Positions 44,189-55,027 of a DNA stretch of 64,000 nucleotides are shown in pieces. The stretch covers positions 12,197,086-12,261,085 of the forward strand of contig JAOANR010000010.1 of assembly GCA_030278955.1 (NCBI GenBank), written 5' to 3'. Each line of letters starts with the position of its first letter. The stretch's first letter is position 1. Source of the DNA: Hygrophila difformis. Its lineage: Eukaryota > Streptophyta > Magnoliopsida > Lamiales > Acanthaceae. The notes below the pieces were generated by a model. It saw only the letters and a program-made list of their open reading frames with translations, searched no databases and was not told where the DNA came from. The position numbers and the translations under genes are program-made.

Positions 44189-45613
44189 AAGGTTGTTAAG
44201 ATCGAGATCCTATATGTGATCGCTTTTCTCTTTGCAAGATCGGAATCGTAAGATCGAATCGGAATCCTAAAATTTTATGAAATTCCAATAATGGATAAAC
44301 TCAATTATGCATACTAACAAGTAAAAGCATTAATTTGTGTGTGTATGAATATTGGAAGTTATTTAATATAATACCGTATAAAAACATCACAACTAAACAT
44401 AAAATATTTCCACATACATGGATATTATGTTTTTTTACACATTATACATAAAGAGTACAAGTTCTTAAGTTTAAAATTAAAGAAAAGTAGTTACTTTTAG
44501 GGGTGGGCATCGGGTCGGGTTGTCGGGTTCGGGTACCCGACACTATCGGGTTTCTAAAATGGCTACCCGACCCCGCCCCGCATAAGATCGGGTACCCGAT
44601 ATTCGGGTACCCGACTTTGTCGGGTCGGGTTGATCGGGTACCCGATACCCGACAAAAATATATTTTTTTAAAAAAAAATATATTTTATTTATTTAGTTTT
44701 ACTTTTTATAAATATACAATTACTAACCTAAATTACACAATTCATTCAAAAAAAACTAAGATTACTAATATTTAAGCAAATATATAGGTATATTCATCTA
44801 TATTGTTATTAAATAATAATAACTATCAATTTTCTTATTTAAAAATATAAAATTTCAGTTTTATTTATTATTATTTAATGTTATCTTATTTCTTAGTATT
44901 ATTTAATTAAATTTTAGTGATCAATGACATTATTTATTAAAATAAAAATATAACTCATCAAAGTTATTTACAATTCTTGAAATTTATTATCATATATATC
45001 ATGTTCAAGGTTAATTATCCATTATTAATTCCAAAAAAGAATTAATATATGAGACTTCACAAATTTTTCAAGCTTATACATGGCTTTTCACCACATAGAA
45101 TAAAATACTAATCCTACTAATTATAAAATAAGTATAAATATTGTAAAGCAAAATAAATATTAGAAAATAAATATTAAAATATTTATTTATTTATTTATTT
45201 TGTCGGATACCCGACCACAAACCCGACACCCGACCCGACATTTAGTGTCGGGTTCGGGTACCCGAAATGTCGGGTTTTTAATATCAAAACCCGACAAAAC
45301 CCGAACCCGACATGTCGGGTTCGGGTCGGGTACCCGATACCCGACAAAAAATGCCCACCCCTAGTTACTTTGATCCCAAATCATAAAATCCTACAAAAAT
45401 CTTATGCGCTTAAGAGGGTATTATCATAAGATCGTTAAAGCGTTTAAAGAAGTATGACTATAAGATCGTAATATTCTACTATGATGCTCGAGATCTTATC
45501 CAGATCTTATTAAGTTTAAGATCCTATAAGGATCGGAGTCGTTTTAGAGAAGTATGATCGTAAAAATTATAAAATTCTAAGATTGGGATCGTGATCTTAG
45601 GAACTATGTTGCA
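44189..45613. mobile_element. Candidate hAT-like element with AAGATCG subterminal repeats
   Basis: TATGACTC at 44181-44188 and TATGTCTC at 45614-45621 could be an 8-bp target duplication with one mismatch. The ends share GTT..TAAGATC..GATCC in inverted orientation, and AAGATCG/CGATCTT-like motifs recur inside both ends. A second hAT (44498-45363) is inserted in it. The exact termini are uncertain. Confidence 0.4.
44498..45363. mobile_element. hAT element with palindromic GGGTACCCGA subterminal clusters
   Basis: Perfect 13-bp terminal inverted repeats TAGGGGTGGGCAT / ATGCCCACCCCTA, flanked by GTTACTTT on both sides (44490-44497 and 45364-45371), a perfect 8-bp target duplication. About 150-180 bp at each end is packed with TCGGGTACCCGA palindromes and GTCGGGT half sites; the roughly 500-bp centre is plain AT-rich DNA without coding capacity. 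Subterminal repeats are known transposase-binding sites in hAT elements. Confidence 0.9.
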
Positions 45614-45783
45614 TATGTCTCAAAACTACTTACTCCAGAATGAGTCTAATGCTGATTATTTGGGCCTTATTTCCTGGAAGAATTATTTGATGGGCCAATT
45701 TTACATACCGATTCTGAAAATTGAAAAACAAATAATAACTCAAAAAAAGTGGCCCAAATAATGAATACCATCCAAAAATAATA

Positions 45784-46048
45784 CTTTCTCCGTTCCTTAT
45801 TTATTGATACATATAGATTTTTGACACTGTTCATTGAGTAACTTTGATTCGACTTTTTAATATAGTTATATAAGATAAAATATAGTCAAATTAAATGAGA
45901 TCTTGTTGGATTCGTCTAATCGCATATATTTAGAATATCAAATTGTTATAATTTTTACTTGTATACAATTTGAGTTATTAATGATTAAAAATATGTATTG
46001 GATTACGTGAAATGTGAGTCCGTGGCAATTAAAAATGAACGAATGTAG
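45784..46048. mobile_element. Stowaway MITE copy 10, diverged ends
   Basis: CTTTCTCCGTTCCTTATT after TA; the right end (GAACGAATGTAG) is degraded. The interior is close to copy 1 (ATTCGTCTAA, TGGATT..GTGAAATGTGAGTCCGTGGC). Confidence 0.75.
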
Positions 46049-46184
46049 TAGTTAATAAAAAAAAAAGTCCAACATGCATCTTTTTTGGCGTGCACATGCA
46101 TCTTTTAATATTAAATATTGATTTATTTATAAAATAAATTCAAAATTTAAAGTGTAGTTTTAAGTTCCGGTATTGATATTTAAA

Positions 46185-46189
<5 letters not shown>

Positions 46190-46228
<39 letters not shown>
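46190..46228. repeat. (TA)n microsatellite
   Basis: Uninterrupted TA dinucleotides. Confidence 0.95.
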
Positions 46229-46231
<3 letters not shown>

Positions 46232-46774
46232 TGAACTTTGAACCTAATATAAAGAGACAACTAATAGTATAACTTGATTTTTGTCAAAAAAATGAAAAAT
46301 AAAAAAATAGTATAACTTGATTTGTGTATTTATATACAGAATTGTAAGGAGACTCGAATTTAAAATCTTATTAATATACAGAATTGTTTAACGAAAGGTT
46401 AATCCACTTATTCCATCCATAACTCAATGCTACACTTAGGTTTGAGGGTCCGGTTATGGTGCGATTGAACAAATCCGCAGCACATCAAGGCGAAAATCTT
46501 GATCGTCCAATTAAAATCCAAGGGTTGTAAATGCAAAAGGGTAAAGTTGTCCAATTAAAATATGGAACGGTTTTATTAATTACGAAATTAACGGATTAGT
46601 ACGTATCTTTAACGGATTTACTGCATATCTTAAACGGATTTATATCCTAAAATATCTTACAACAGAAAAAATCACTAAAATTCACTAAAACATGTTACAC
46701 AAATTATTTTTTTTTCAGCGATACATCATATGTTTTTATTTTTAACGAAATTATTAATTCCTAATTAAAACATT

Positions 46775-47800
46775 ATTCTTTTCAGCGACATATCGCTATG
46801 CTTCATTTCATCGAGAGTGTACCATTATTTTCAGCGATACAACGTTATTCTTTTCAGCGATGGAATGCCATTCATTTCAGCGAGAATGCCACATTATTTT
46901 CAGCGATGACTTCAAATTCCTTTCCCCGAGATGTGCAACTAATACACTTTGCAAAGATATTATATCTTTTCAGCGATGCAGAATGCAGGATGCATCATAT
47001 GGTTTTATTTTTAACGAAATTATTAATTCCTAATTACAACATATTACTGACACAAATTATATTAATTTGTATCATTATTTTCAGCGATACAACATTATTC
47101 TTTTCAGCGATAGAATGCCCTTCATTTCAGCGAGAATGCCTCATTATATTCAGCGATGACTTTTAAAAAATAATGGTACACTCTCGATGAAGTGCAATTG
47201 TTTTCGTCGAGATACTAACACTTTGCAGAGATATTATATCTTTTCAGCGATGTATACGTACTCTTTTCAGCGATGAATGATATACTCTTTAAGCGATTTC
47301 ACTATGTACTTTTCAGCGATACATCATATGTTTTTATTTTTAACGAAATTATTAATTCTTAAATACAACATATTACTGACACAAAATTATATTAATTTGT
47401 ATCATTATTTTCAGCGATACATAGTTATTCTTTTCAGCGATGGAATGTAGTTCATTTCAGCGAGAGTGTGCTATTATTTTCAGCGATGACTTGAAAATAA
47501 TGGTACACTCTCGATGAAGTGCAACTGTTTTCTTTAAGATACTATTTTTAACGAAATTATTAATTCCTAATTAAAACATATTAATTTGTATCATTATTTT
47601 CAGCGATAGAACATTATACTTTTCAGCGATGGTATGTGCTTCATTTCATCGATATTGTATTATTATTTTCAGCGGTGACTTGAAATTCCTTTAAGCGAGA
47701 TACTAATACGCTATGCAGAGATGTTATAACTTTTCAGCGATGAACAACTATTCTTTTAAGCGAGTTCACTATATACTTTTCAGCGATACATCATTTAAAC
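46775..47800 (-). repeat. TTCAGCGA motif array, left side of MULE B
   Basis: Dozens of TTTTCAGCGAT/TTCAGCGAG copies (minus-strand reading TCGCTGAAAA) in larger tandem blocks. The string AACGAAATTATTAATTCCTAA recurs at about 46744, 47016, 47342 and 47552, showing that whole blocks were duplicated. Orientation relative to the terminus is the same as in MULE A. Confidence 0.9.
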
Positions 47801-48050
47801 CATAATCACTGAAACAATTCATAACACTAAAATCAGTTAAATCCATTCAAAGTCATAAAACATTCAACACCATAAATCAAACCATAAAATCAAACATTCA
47901 ACATTCAACATTTCATTCAAATCACAAAAGTCATAAAAACATTCAACACCACCATTCAAAAAAGTCATAAAAACATCCCAAAAACATCACAAAAACAAGT
48001 CATTCCCAAAACACCACCATTCAAAGTCATTCAAAAACATTCCAAACATA
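47801..48050. repeat. CATTCAA/CATAAAA low-complexity tandem repeat
   Basis: Irregular repeats of CATTCAACA and AAAGTCATAAAAACAT lie just downstream, on the minus strand, of the first MULE B gene, probably its 3' flank. Confidence 0.6.
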
Positions 48051-49098
48051 TTAAACAGCAGGGATATTAGCAGGATCAGAGATGGCTTGATGCATCGCCC
48101 TAAGCCTATGAATCAGATCTTCCCACATATTTGTAAAAGCCTTTTTGCGTTCTCTCAACTGCCCTGGAGTATTTGCAAATGAGACTTTAACGCTGCGATA
48201 ATGATTTGACATTTCATGCAGCTGTGTGGGATCAAATGAACGTCTGTTCACATCAACACCATTAGATCTGCCTTCATTTTGGAGGACACCAATATGAATA
48301 TCCAGAGCTTCGAAGTGGGGATACATGATGTTATAAGATCTTTCAGCAGCCTCAATATCAGGATACTCTGTTATAATTTTCAACAGAAATTCCTGTGTTT
48401 CAACATATAAGAAAGATAGCTTATTAACATATAAGATGTAAATATAAGATACAAAGCAATTCATAGCACTGAAACAATTTCAACCATAATCAGTACAAAA
48501 ACAACCATAATCAGTTCAAAACAATCACTAAAACAACCATAATCAGTACAAAAACAATTCATATCACTAAAAAACAACCATAATCAGTTCAAAACAAATC
48601 ATTAAAACAACAATAATCAGTAAAAAACAATTAATAACTAAAACAACCATAAAACACTTAAACAACTCATAACCCTAGAACAACCATAATCAGTTCAAAC
48701 AGTTCAAACATAAACACTGAAACAATTCGTAACCCTAGAACAACCATAATCAGTTCAAAACAGCATTAAAAACCATAAATCAGTTCAAAACAATTCCAAC
48801 CAAAACCATTCTAACCATTAAAACTATAAAACAATTTAAACCATTAATCAAAAGGTTCCTAAGCATACTCAGTTGTAATTTCAATAAGAAATACCTGTGT
48901 TTCAATAAGAATATCTCGATGCTTCTTCGGCACATACCCAGCGTTTAACATTTTTTCTATTAAATCATTCAGTCCGCGCGCATTGTCACACGTCGGATGT
49001 GTATCCTTCAGATAATTCCCGAACATCTCCCAGCATTGTGTGAACAAGTCGGATGTGCGTCTGGAACTCTCTTCCGTGCATCTTCTTTTGGACGACAT
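48051..49098 (-). CDS. MULE B gene 1: unknown 181-residue protein, two exons
   Basis: I do not recognise the family. Exon 1 (49098-48895) encodes 68 residues starting MSSKRRCTEESSRR, a basic nuclear-type start. Exon 2 (48392-48051) encodes 113 residues, including a Tyr/His-rich IMYPHFEALDIHIG and a helical C-terminus (REKKAF-like, MWEDLIHRLRAMHQAI). Both splice sites are canonical and in phase 0. The intron is about 500 bp, filled with AACCATAATCAGTTCAAA repeats. The first bases of the intron are similar to the first bases of exon 2 (TATTTCTTATTGAAATTACA against AATTTCTGTTGAAAATTATA), suggesting the intron arose by tandem duplication. It lies between motif arrays, so an element-encoded accessory role is likely; none is shown. 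Confidence 0.6.
48480..48840. repeat. AACCATAATCAGTTCAAAAC tandem repeat within intron
   Basis: About a dozen imperfect units of roughly 25-35 bp fill the intron of MULE B gene 1. Confidence 0.8.
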
Positions 49099-49279
49099 TT
49101 CTGAGAAATGAAGGTGATTCCGATTACGGTTTTGAGAAATTAGGGTTTAGAAATGAAGATTCCAGAAATGAATGTGATTCCTTTTATAAGGCTCACAGTT
49201 TAAAAAATTTTCCGAGGCCCATTTAATTTTATTTAGGCCCATTTCATTTAGGTCACTCCATAAAAATGAAATATATTTC

Positions 49280-49890
49280 CCTCCATCGCTGAAAACAACA
49301 TAGACGCATCGCTTAAAATGCTTACTCTAAATCGCTGAAAACAATATAGAATCATCGCTTAAAATGCTATATTCACATGTACAAACATTTTGTCGCTTAA
49401 ATGAATGTATAAATATGAAATTTCAGAAAACTCAGAAAAAGAGAAACATATCACAAAATGCTTGATGTCCATCGCTAAACATAACTCAGAACTCAGAAAC
49501 ATACATATAAAATAAAAAACGACGATCTATCACCATCGCTTAAAATGCTTGCTGTCTATCGCTGAAAATCATATAAAACCATCGCTTAAAATGCAATGTA
49601 CACATCGCTGTAAAATTGCTCTTGACATCGCTGATAATCACATGTACAAACATAACTCAGAACTCACTTAAATGAATGTATAAATATGAAATTTCAGAAA
49701 ACTCATAAAAAGATAAACATATCACAACACAACTCAGAACTCAGAAACATACATAAAATCGCATAAAATGCTCATATACAAATCGCTGAAAAATGCTATA
49801 TACACATCGCTGAAAAGAACATATATACATCGCTGAAAAGAATATATAACCATCGCTTAAAATGCTTAATACCCATCGCTGAAAAATTGA
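49280..49890 (+). repeat. TCGCTGAA/TCGCTTAA motif array between MULE B genes
   Basis: CATCGCTGAAAA and CATCGCTTAAAATGC alternate roughly every 25-40 bp. A roughly 250-bp segment with AAATGAATGTATAAATATGA occurs twice (about 49400 and 49672). Orientation is opposite to the array at 46775-47800, so the arrays face each other around gene 1. Scattered further copies occur at 50520-50665. Confidence 0.88.
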
Positions 49891-49929
49891 TAATCACATG
49901 TACAAACGTTTTCACAAAACTGTTTTCTT

Positions 49930-50440
49930 CTACTTTTGGCCAAACTGTTTATGTACAAACCTCAAGTAATCTCTCACAAATTGTGGATTGGTGATCCTCA
50001 CCAGCATCATTTCCCATGCTCCTTTTATACGTTTGCAGATTAGACTTCTGAGTTTGTAATCATAATGCATGATCTTCTTTTTATTTCCTGTGTTACAATA
50101 ATCCAGGGCCTTCTGATCCATTTCCATGAGGAGTTCGAGATAAGAAGTTCTGTAACGCTCCATCATGGCAGACACCATGTCTCTTTCCAGGGCTTCCTTT
50201 AAATAAGACATATCTTGTGCCAGATCATATTTCAGATACTCCTCTGCCTCAGCCTTCTTCATCAATCTGTACTGTCTTGCATTCTTTCTCAGCACTGGCC
50301 AGTTCTTACGCGTTATCTCATGTAGCACTTTTCCCTTAGAAGTCTGATGTGCTCAGCATGTTCAGGATCCACATCAGTTCCTTTTTCAGCTATCCCAACC
50401 TCAGGATCCACATCAGTTCCTTTTTCAGCTATCCCAACCT
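49930..50440 (-). CDS. MULE B gene 2: unknown protein, partial
   Basis: The main open stretch (50328-49930) encodes about 132 residues rich in charged residues and aromatics (KNWPVLRKNARQYRLMKKA, then RDYLRFVHKQFGQK at the end), mostly helical in appearance. Upstream, in another frame, a 13-residue unit VGIAEKGTDVDPE is repeated twice because of a 39-bp tandem duplication (50362-50400 and 50401-50439). The frame changes near 50325-50335. A plausible acceptor (TTCGGTCAG|GTTGGG) lies at about 50440, so this may be a last exon with a frameshift. Family and function unknown. Confidence 0.4.
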
Positions 50441-50710
50441 GACCGAATCGCTTCAAATTAGCCAAATAGAGAATAATACTCCATAATTTACAATGCCCAT
50501 GTAAGAATAAAGAGATGTACATTTAAGCGATCACAAAAAGTGCAATATATATAACCGATTAAACAATAGACATTTAAGAGATGAAACAATGTACATTTCA
50601 GCGACGAAAATATTACATTTACATTTAAGCGATTAACAAATATACATTTAAGCGATGTCATCCATCGCATAAAAAAACAGTTCATTCATTCATCAAAAAC
50701 ACTTCATTCA

Positions 50711-51671
50711 TCATTGTTTCTTTTTCCGACCCTTTTTTGGCTTAGGTGGTGCTGGTTTCTTTACCTCAAATGACTGACTATGCTGGGCAACCAACTGCAT
50801 CTCTCTACTCACTTCTTCTAGCACAAAATCTTTCTTTTGATTGACATCTGACATCAATATTTCAGCGCAGACCTTGGCTCTTTTTGCCAGATTATACCTT
50901 TTGTTCTTCATTTCTGCCAACATGTCATCCATAATTAATCCTTCCCAATAATCCATATATGACATGACAAAAACACCGCAGCTGTGCTGATCTTTCTGCT
51001 CTGCCAACGGCGAGAAAAGCATACGATATGATGCAAACCATTTTTCAGATTTCATCAGTGTATTTCCCAGCATCCTCAAGTTATACCATATCCTATTCAA
51101 AACATTATAATCAGCTGTCCACCCACCTTCAACATTCTTGCTGTTGAAGTAAAAAATTCTTCTCTTTCTCATATCAACAGAAAAAGCAACCCAATGGTTT
51201 TGTCGACAATATGGGAAGAAGAACTGGATCATTGAGAAAACATATAATTAGAATCTAAAAATGATCAACTATATAAACAAAATTATCAAAACAAAAATGT
51301 ATCTTACACTCTCTGCATTCAACACCACATCAATCATTTCTTCAGGAAAAAACTTGAAATCTTTCACGAATGTATCAACAAGTTCTGCACCATCTTTTAA
51401 TGGTAAATCTGCATCCACCTCTGTCTCTGCAAATGTCTGTTTCAAAAGATACAACATATCATGCATCAAAAAGAAGTTAAATATATATATGTATGTATAT
51501 ATATATCAGACTCACAGCAAATAATGATGAAAAACAATATTTCAGCATTGGTTTCCCATTGGCTCTTTCGAATTCACGACTGTTGATCACTTTCGCGTAA
51601 CAGTTTATAACAATATCCGCAATATCACTATCAACCCTCAGTGTTTCAATGTCAAGCTTGGACAAGTTCAT
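50711..51671 (-). CDS. MULE B gene 3: Ulp1-like (C48) cysteine protease, 3' exons
   Basis: C-terminal part of a transposon-borne SUMO-protease-like gene. Visible exons (minus): 51671-51516 or longer, 51436-51308 (129 nt), and 51223-50711. Splice sites are GT..AG. Active-site features in the last exon: NHWVAFSVD (catalytic His), FYFNS where Ulp1 proteases normally have Asp in a Y-DS context, and QKDQHSCGVFV with the oxyanion Gln five residues before the catalytic Cys. The end is basic (KPKKGRKKKQ), a likely nuclear signal. The 5' part lies beyond the chromovirus insertion at 51699, so the gene is broken. Known relatives occur in KI and VANDAL MULEs, where companion proteins counter host silencing; no such role is shown here. 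Confidence 0.8.
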
Positions 51672-51698
51672 TTCTTTATCATCACAAACAATCGTGAT

Positions 51699-53916
51699 TG
51701 TAATACCCGCTAAATTTAAATATAGTATAAAAAATAATTAATTGTCTGCTATAAATTAAAATTTAATAGGAAGTGGGTTTTAATTAAAAGAATGTTGTAA
51801 ACAATGAACTATTTTTCCAAGTTTAAAAGTAGATGATAGGGAATATTTTTTTTAGTATGGAAAAGTTTAAATATTTGGAAGAGTAATATTTTAGAAAAAT
51901 AAGATTTGATTTAAAGATATAGATGGGTAAAAATAATTACTAACAAAAAGTATTCTAATATTTTGAAATAAATTTAGTTAGAATTAAGATATGACATAAA
52001 GACTTTGATAACCAATTGGTTAGACAAGTAGACTCATAATTTAAAGGTTGTGTGTTCAAACCCTACTTGTTTTGAAATTTTTATCAAAGAGCCAAATAAA
52101 TGAAAAAGTAATAATAATAAAAAAAAACAAGAGATGAGTTCACATGATGGATAGTAGCCTGCAAATGGAGTAGGAAATACACTCATAGAAGAAGATAAAA
52201 TAAATAAAATAGAGTAGGGAAAGCAATAGGAAATAGTGACAAATAAAAATTAAAATCTAAAGACAAGCTAAATGTGCATGACAGTAATAAAATTCACACA
52301 CTAGAGTAGGGTGCATGACTAAAATAGATTTTATTTATTTATTTATTTATTTAAAATAATAATAATAATATAATAATAAATAATAAAGAGAAGAGAAGAC
52401 ATGCAATTGAACTAAAAGATGACATGCAATTGACCCATTACAGTAGAGAAGAGAGGACATGCAATTAAAATAATATAATTTTTTTTAAAAAAAAAAGAAA
52501 AAAAAAAGAAGAAAAAAAAAACGAAAAGCAAATAGAAATACACTAATTGACCCATTACATGCATCAAGGAGCAACTTCATAATCAGTGATAAAAAAATAT
52601 TAAAAAAAAAACAAACAAGAGATAAGTTCACATGATGCATGGCGTGGAGGGCAAGAGAGAATCTAGAAGGAAATATAATGTTAAAAATAGCAAAATAATA
52701 AAATAATGGCAATGGAGGTGGGCATCTTGCCTATAAATAGAGGATGAAGCATCTCATTTATTCACACCAAATGCAAATGCAGTAGAGAGCATAGTGAGTT
52801 TTGAGTGACTAATCATGGGTGTGAGTTGTGCGCAGTAATAGAGAGAGTGTGTGTTTGAGAAAAATAGTAGTAGAGAGATCGGGATAGAGTTAATAGTGGT
52901 AGAAGGTAATAGTGAGTGGAGTAGTACGGGAAGTGTTGGAGTAGTAGCAGTCCAGAATTTCGGTAGGCTATCATCAGAGAGATAGTAAGTAAATTTATAT
53001 TCTGCGGGCGTTGTCCCAAAATTTAATTTTTGCATGTTTAATTCCTTATTGCTTTAAATAATTTAGAAATATTCATGCAAATGATTTATGCAGAGGAAAT
53101 GCCCTAGTATGAGTTTAATTATTTTTGGGCTAAGCCATGCATGTGAAAATTTTATTTCCAGTGTATGGCATGTAAATTATTGAGATGATATTATTATACG
53201 GGATATACTCCAATTGGGGTTATCTTCGTAAGAGCATTATAAAAAGAATTGTGTTAGGCCAAGGGTCTCACAATCAGTTCTAGTTGCAAGGGAGGGCCGC
53301 CCTTGTATACTCATAGTCTTGATTACGGTCACTATGAAAGCATGTTAGGTCCTATGGGATACCCCGGGTGTAGACGTCATAGTCGAGCAACATGATACAG
53401 AGAATCAGAATTTTTAACGGTTTGACATGTCATTTACTGCTTGAGTCATTATATTTAATTTTGTCCCATGAGTACAAATTTATTTTCTCAGCCGGTGTGC
53501 TGATAAATTATATGTGCACTCTTTTCAGGATTTGACATATGTGGAGATGACTAAATGCATGGGCACGGGCATGGGTATCAAACCTTTTGTGCAAAATAAA
53601 TAAATATATATACATATATATATATCATATTATTAGTTTTCATTTATATTTTAATGTTATGTCAAGTTACTTTTGGGGGCGACGAGCCTTAGTCGTCATA
53701 TTTTGCGAACTCTGATATATTATATTTTGTAAATAATAAAGTTATTGTTTTACGCATGTGTTAGCAATTTAATTTAATTAGCCTTAGCGCCAATTAATTA
53801 AGTTAGCCAATGTTAGACCTAAGCGAGCTTAATTAAGGTGCGTGGCGGTAACAAACCCGGATTCCTAGTTGAGGCTTCCGCCGCGGAACTAAGAGTAGGA
53901 AAACGGGGGTGTTACA
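51699..53916 (+). mobile_element. Chromovirus 5' LTR
   Basis: Starts TGTAATACCCGC and ends GGGTGTTACA; 2218 bp. CCTATAAATAGAGG at about 52731-52744 is a clear TATA box. A stretch with GGGCCGCCCTTGTATACTC and GATTACGGTCACTATG precedes a 3' part ending in GGCGGTAACAAACCCGG. Open frames inside the LTR (for example 52485-53035 minus) recur in the right LTR and are not genes. Confidence 0.92.
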
Positions 53917-53919
53917 GAG

Positions 53920-53931
53920 TGGTATCAGAGC
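53920..53931 (+). other. Chromovirus primer-binding site
   Basis: TGGTATCAGAGC three bases after the LTR end, complementary to initiator methionine tRNA. Confidence 0.92.
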
Positions 53932-54116
53932 CCATTTGAAAAAAAAAGAGATGTTTTGTTTTTTAAAAAAAAAAGAAAAGTAAAATATGTTTTCTTATCA
54001 GTTTAAAATAGAATTGTTGCATATTTTCGGGGGACACGATGCACTGACATTAGGCACAGTTCATGCTGTTATCATTTTTAATATTTGCAAATATTTATGA
54101 TTATTTTGTTTGTTAG

Positions 54117-54668
54117 ATGGGAGATAACAATAGGATAGCCGAACTAGTTCCAGAGTTGGTTCGAGAATTAATAAAAACCAGCGAGCGAGAGAGGGCTAGA
54201 GCCGAGCATCTTAGCACAAAGAATGATCAGTTAAGGAACCGACTGGCGTTAGAGGCTACGACACATATAAACGAGGAGCTAATACTCGAAAATAAGTATA
54301 AAGATGAATACGATAGAAGGGTCTTGGCTGAAACAGAAAAGGAGGAACTAGATCACTTGTATGCTGAGCAGGTGGAGGAGATAGACGAACTGAAGGAGGA
54401 GCTGAAGGATACTAAGGAGCAAGTCAGCCTTCACCTGGATACCATAAGACGCCTGAACAAGGAGATTGCGTATATGGAGAGAAGGGGGCACAAAGTTAAG
54501 AAGTTCTATAGAGACCTTACTGTTGATCTCCGACGCCTCCCAGGATCATCCGCCCAGGGTGCACGTGCCGAAGAAAGTGATCCTGATGAAGATGTTGTCT
54601 GCTTGCGCCAGCGAACCCCATCTCCAGAGTACCATCCTGCCAGCCCTCCTCGCGGTGCCCAGTACTAG
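54117..54668 (+). CDS. Chromovirus accessory ORF A: coiled-coil protein
   Basis: 183 codons from the first ATG after the PBS leader. Residues about 10-140 are a nearly continuous Glu/Lys/Arg-rich coiled coil (ELVRELIKTSERERARAEHL, later EEIDELKEELKDTKEQVSLH). The C-terminal 40 residues are acidic and Pro/Ser-rich (EESDPDEDVVCLRQRTPSPE). I do not recognise a family. Tekay elements normally have a single gag-pol frame close to the 5' LTR, so an intact separate ORF here is unusual. It might be an accessory structural or regulatory protein. No stop or frameshift interrupts it, unlike gag-pol. Confidence 0.6.
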   Translation: MGDNNRIAELVPELVRELIKTSERERARAEHLSTKNDQLRNRLALEATTHINEELILENKYKDEYDRRVLAETEKEELDHLYAEQVEEIDELKEELKDTKEQVSLHLDTIRRLNKEIAYMERRGHKVKKFYRDLTVDLRRLPGSSAQGARAEESDPDEDVVCLRQRTPSPEYHPASPPRGAQY

Positions 54669-55027
54669 CTTATCGTTTGTTTACTACTAGTAAAAGTTAT
54701 AACTATTTTAAAACATGGAAATTTTAAATGTTGTATCCAAGTCGGCATTAAGAATTATGACTATCTTAAACCTTGGAAATTTTCAATGTTGTACTCTAAC
54801 TCGGTATTATGAAATAAAGTTTGCCTTATTATTATCTAGACTTTGAATAATTGGTTGAAAAAATAAATAAATAAAGATATTAAGGTTAGGAAGTCTGATA
54901 GAAACACATGAATAGATGGTTTAGGATAGAGCCTTAGTTTTAGAACGCGAAACTTAGTACAAACAGTTGAATTTTAAGAATAATTATTAGTATCACTTGT
55001 TCTATTTATTAAAAATGTTACCCACAT

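Larger units (their letters stand above)
46446..51698 (-). mobile_element. Gene-bearing Mutator-like element (MULE B), left part
   Basis: Starts GGGTCCGGTTATGGTGCGAT at 46446. The next segment (AACAAATCCGCAGCACATCA) matches the complemented right end of MULE A, so the family assignment rests on shared termini plus the shared TCGCTGAA motif. It carries at least three minus-strand gene pieces (48051-49098, 49930-50440, 50711-51671), including a Ulp1-like protease, separated by noncoding motif arrays. It is cut at 51698 by the chromovirus. The other end is not in the window. MULEs with Ulp1-like genes are known in plants (Kaonashi/KI and VANDAL groups). No MURA transposase is visible here. Confidence 0.7.

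Noticed and set aside
44503..44775. 90-codon open frame beginning in GGGTACCCGA repeats
   Set aside because: The start is subterminal repeat of a hAT element and the rest is AT-rich low-complexity translation.
52485..53035. Minus-strand open frames inside the chromovirus LTR
   Set aside because: The same frames recur at 61108-61739 only because the LTR is duplicated; the peptides are low-complexity.
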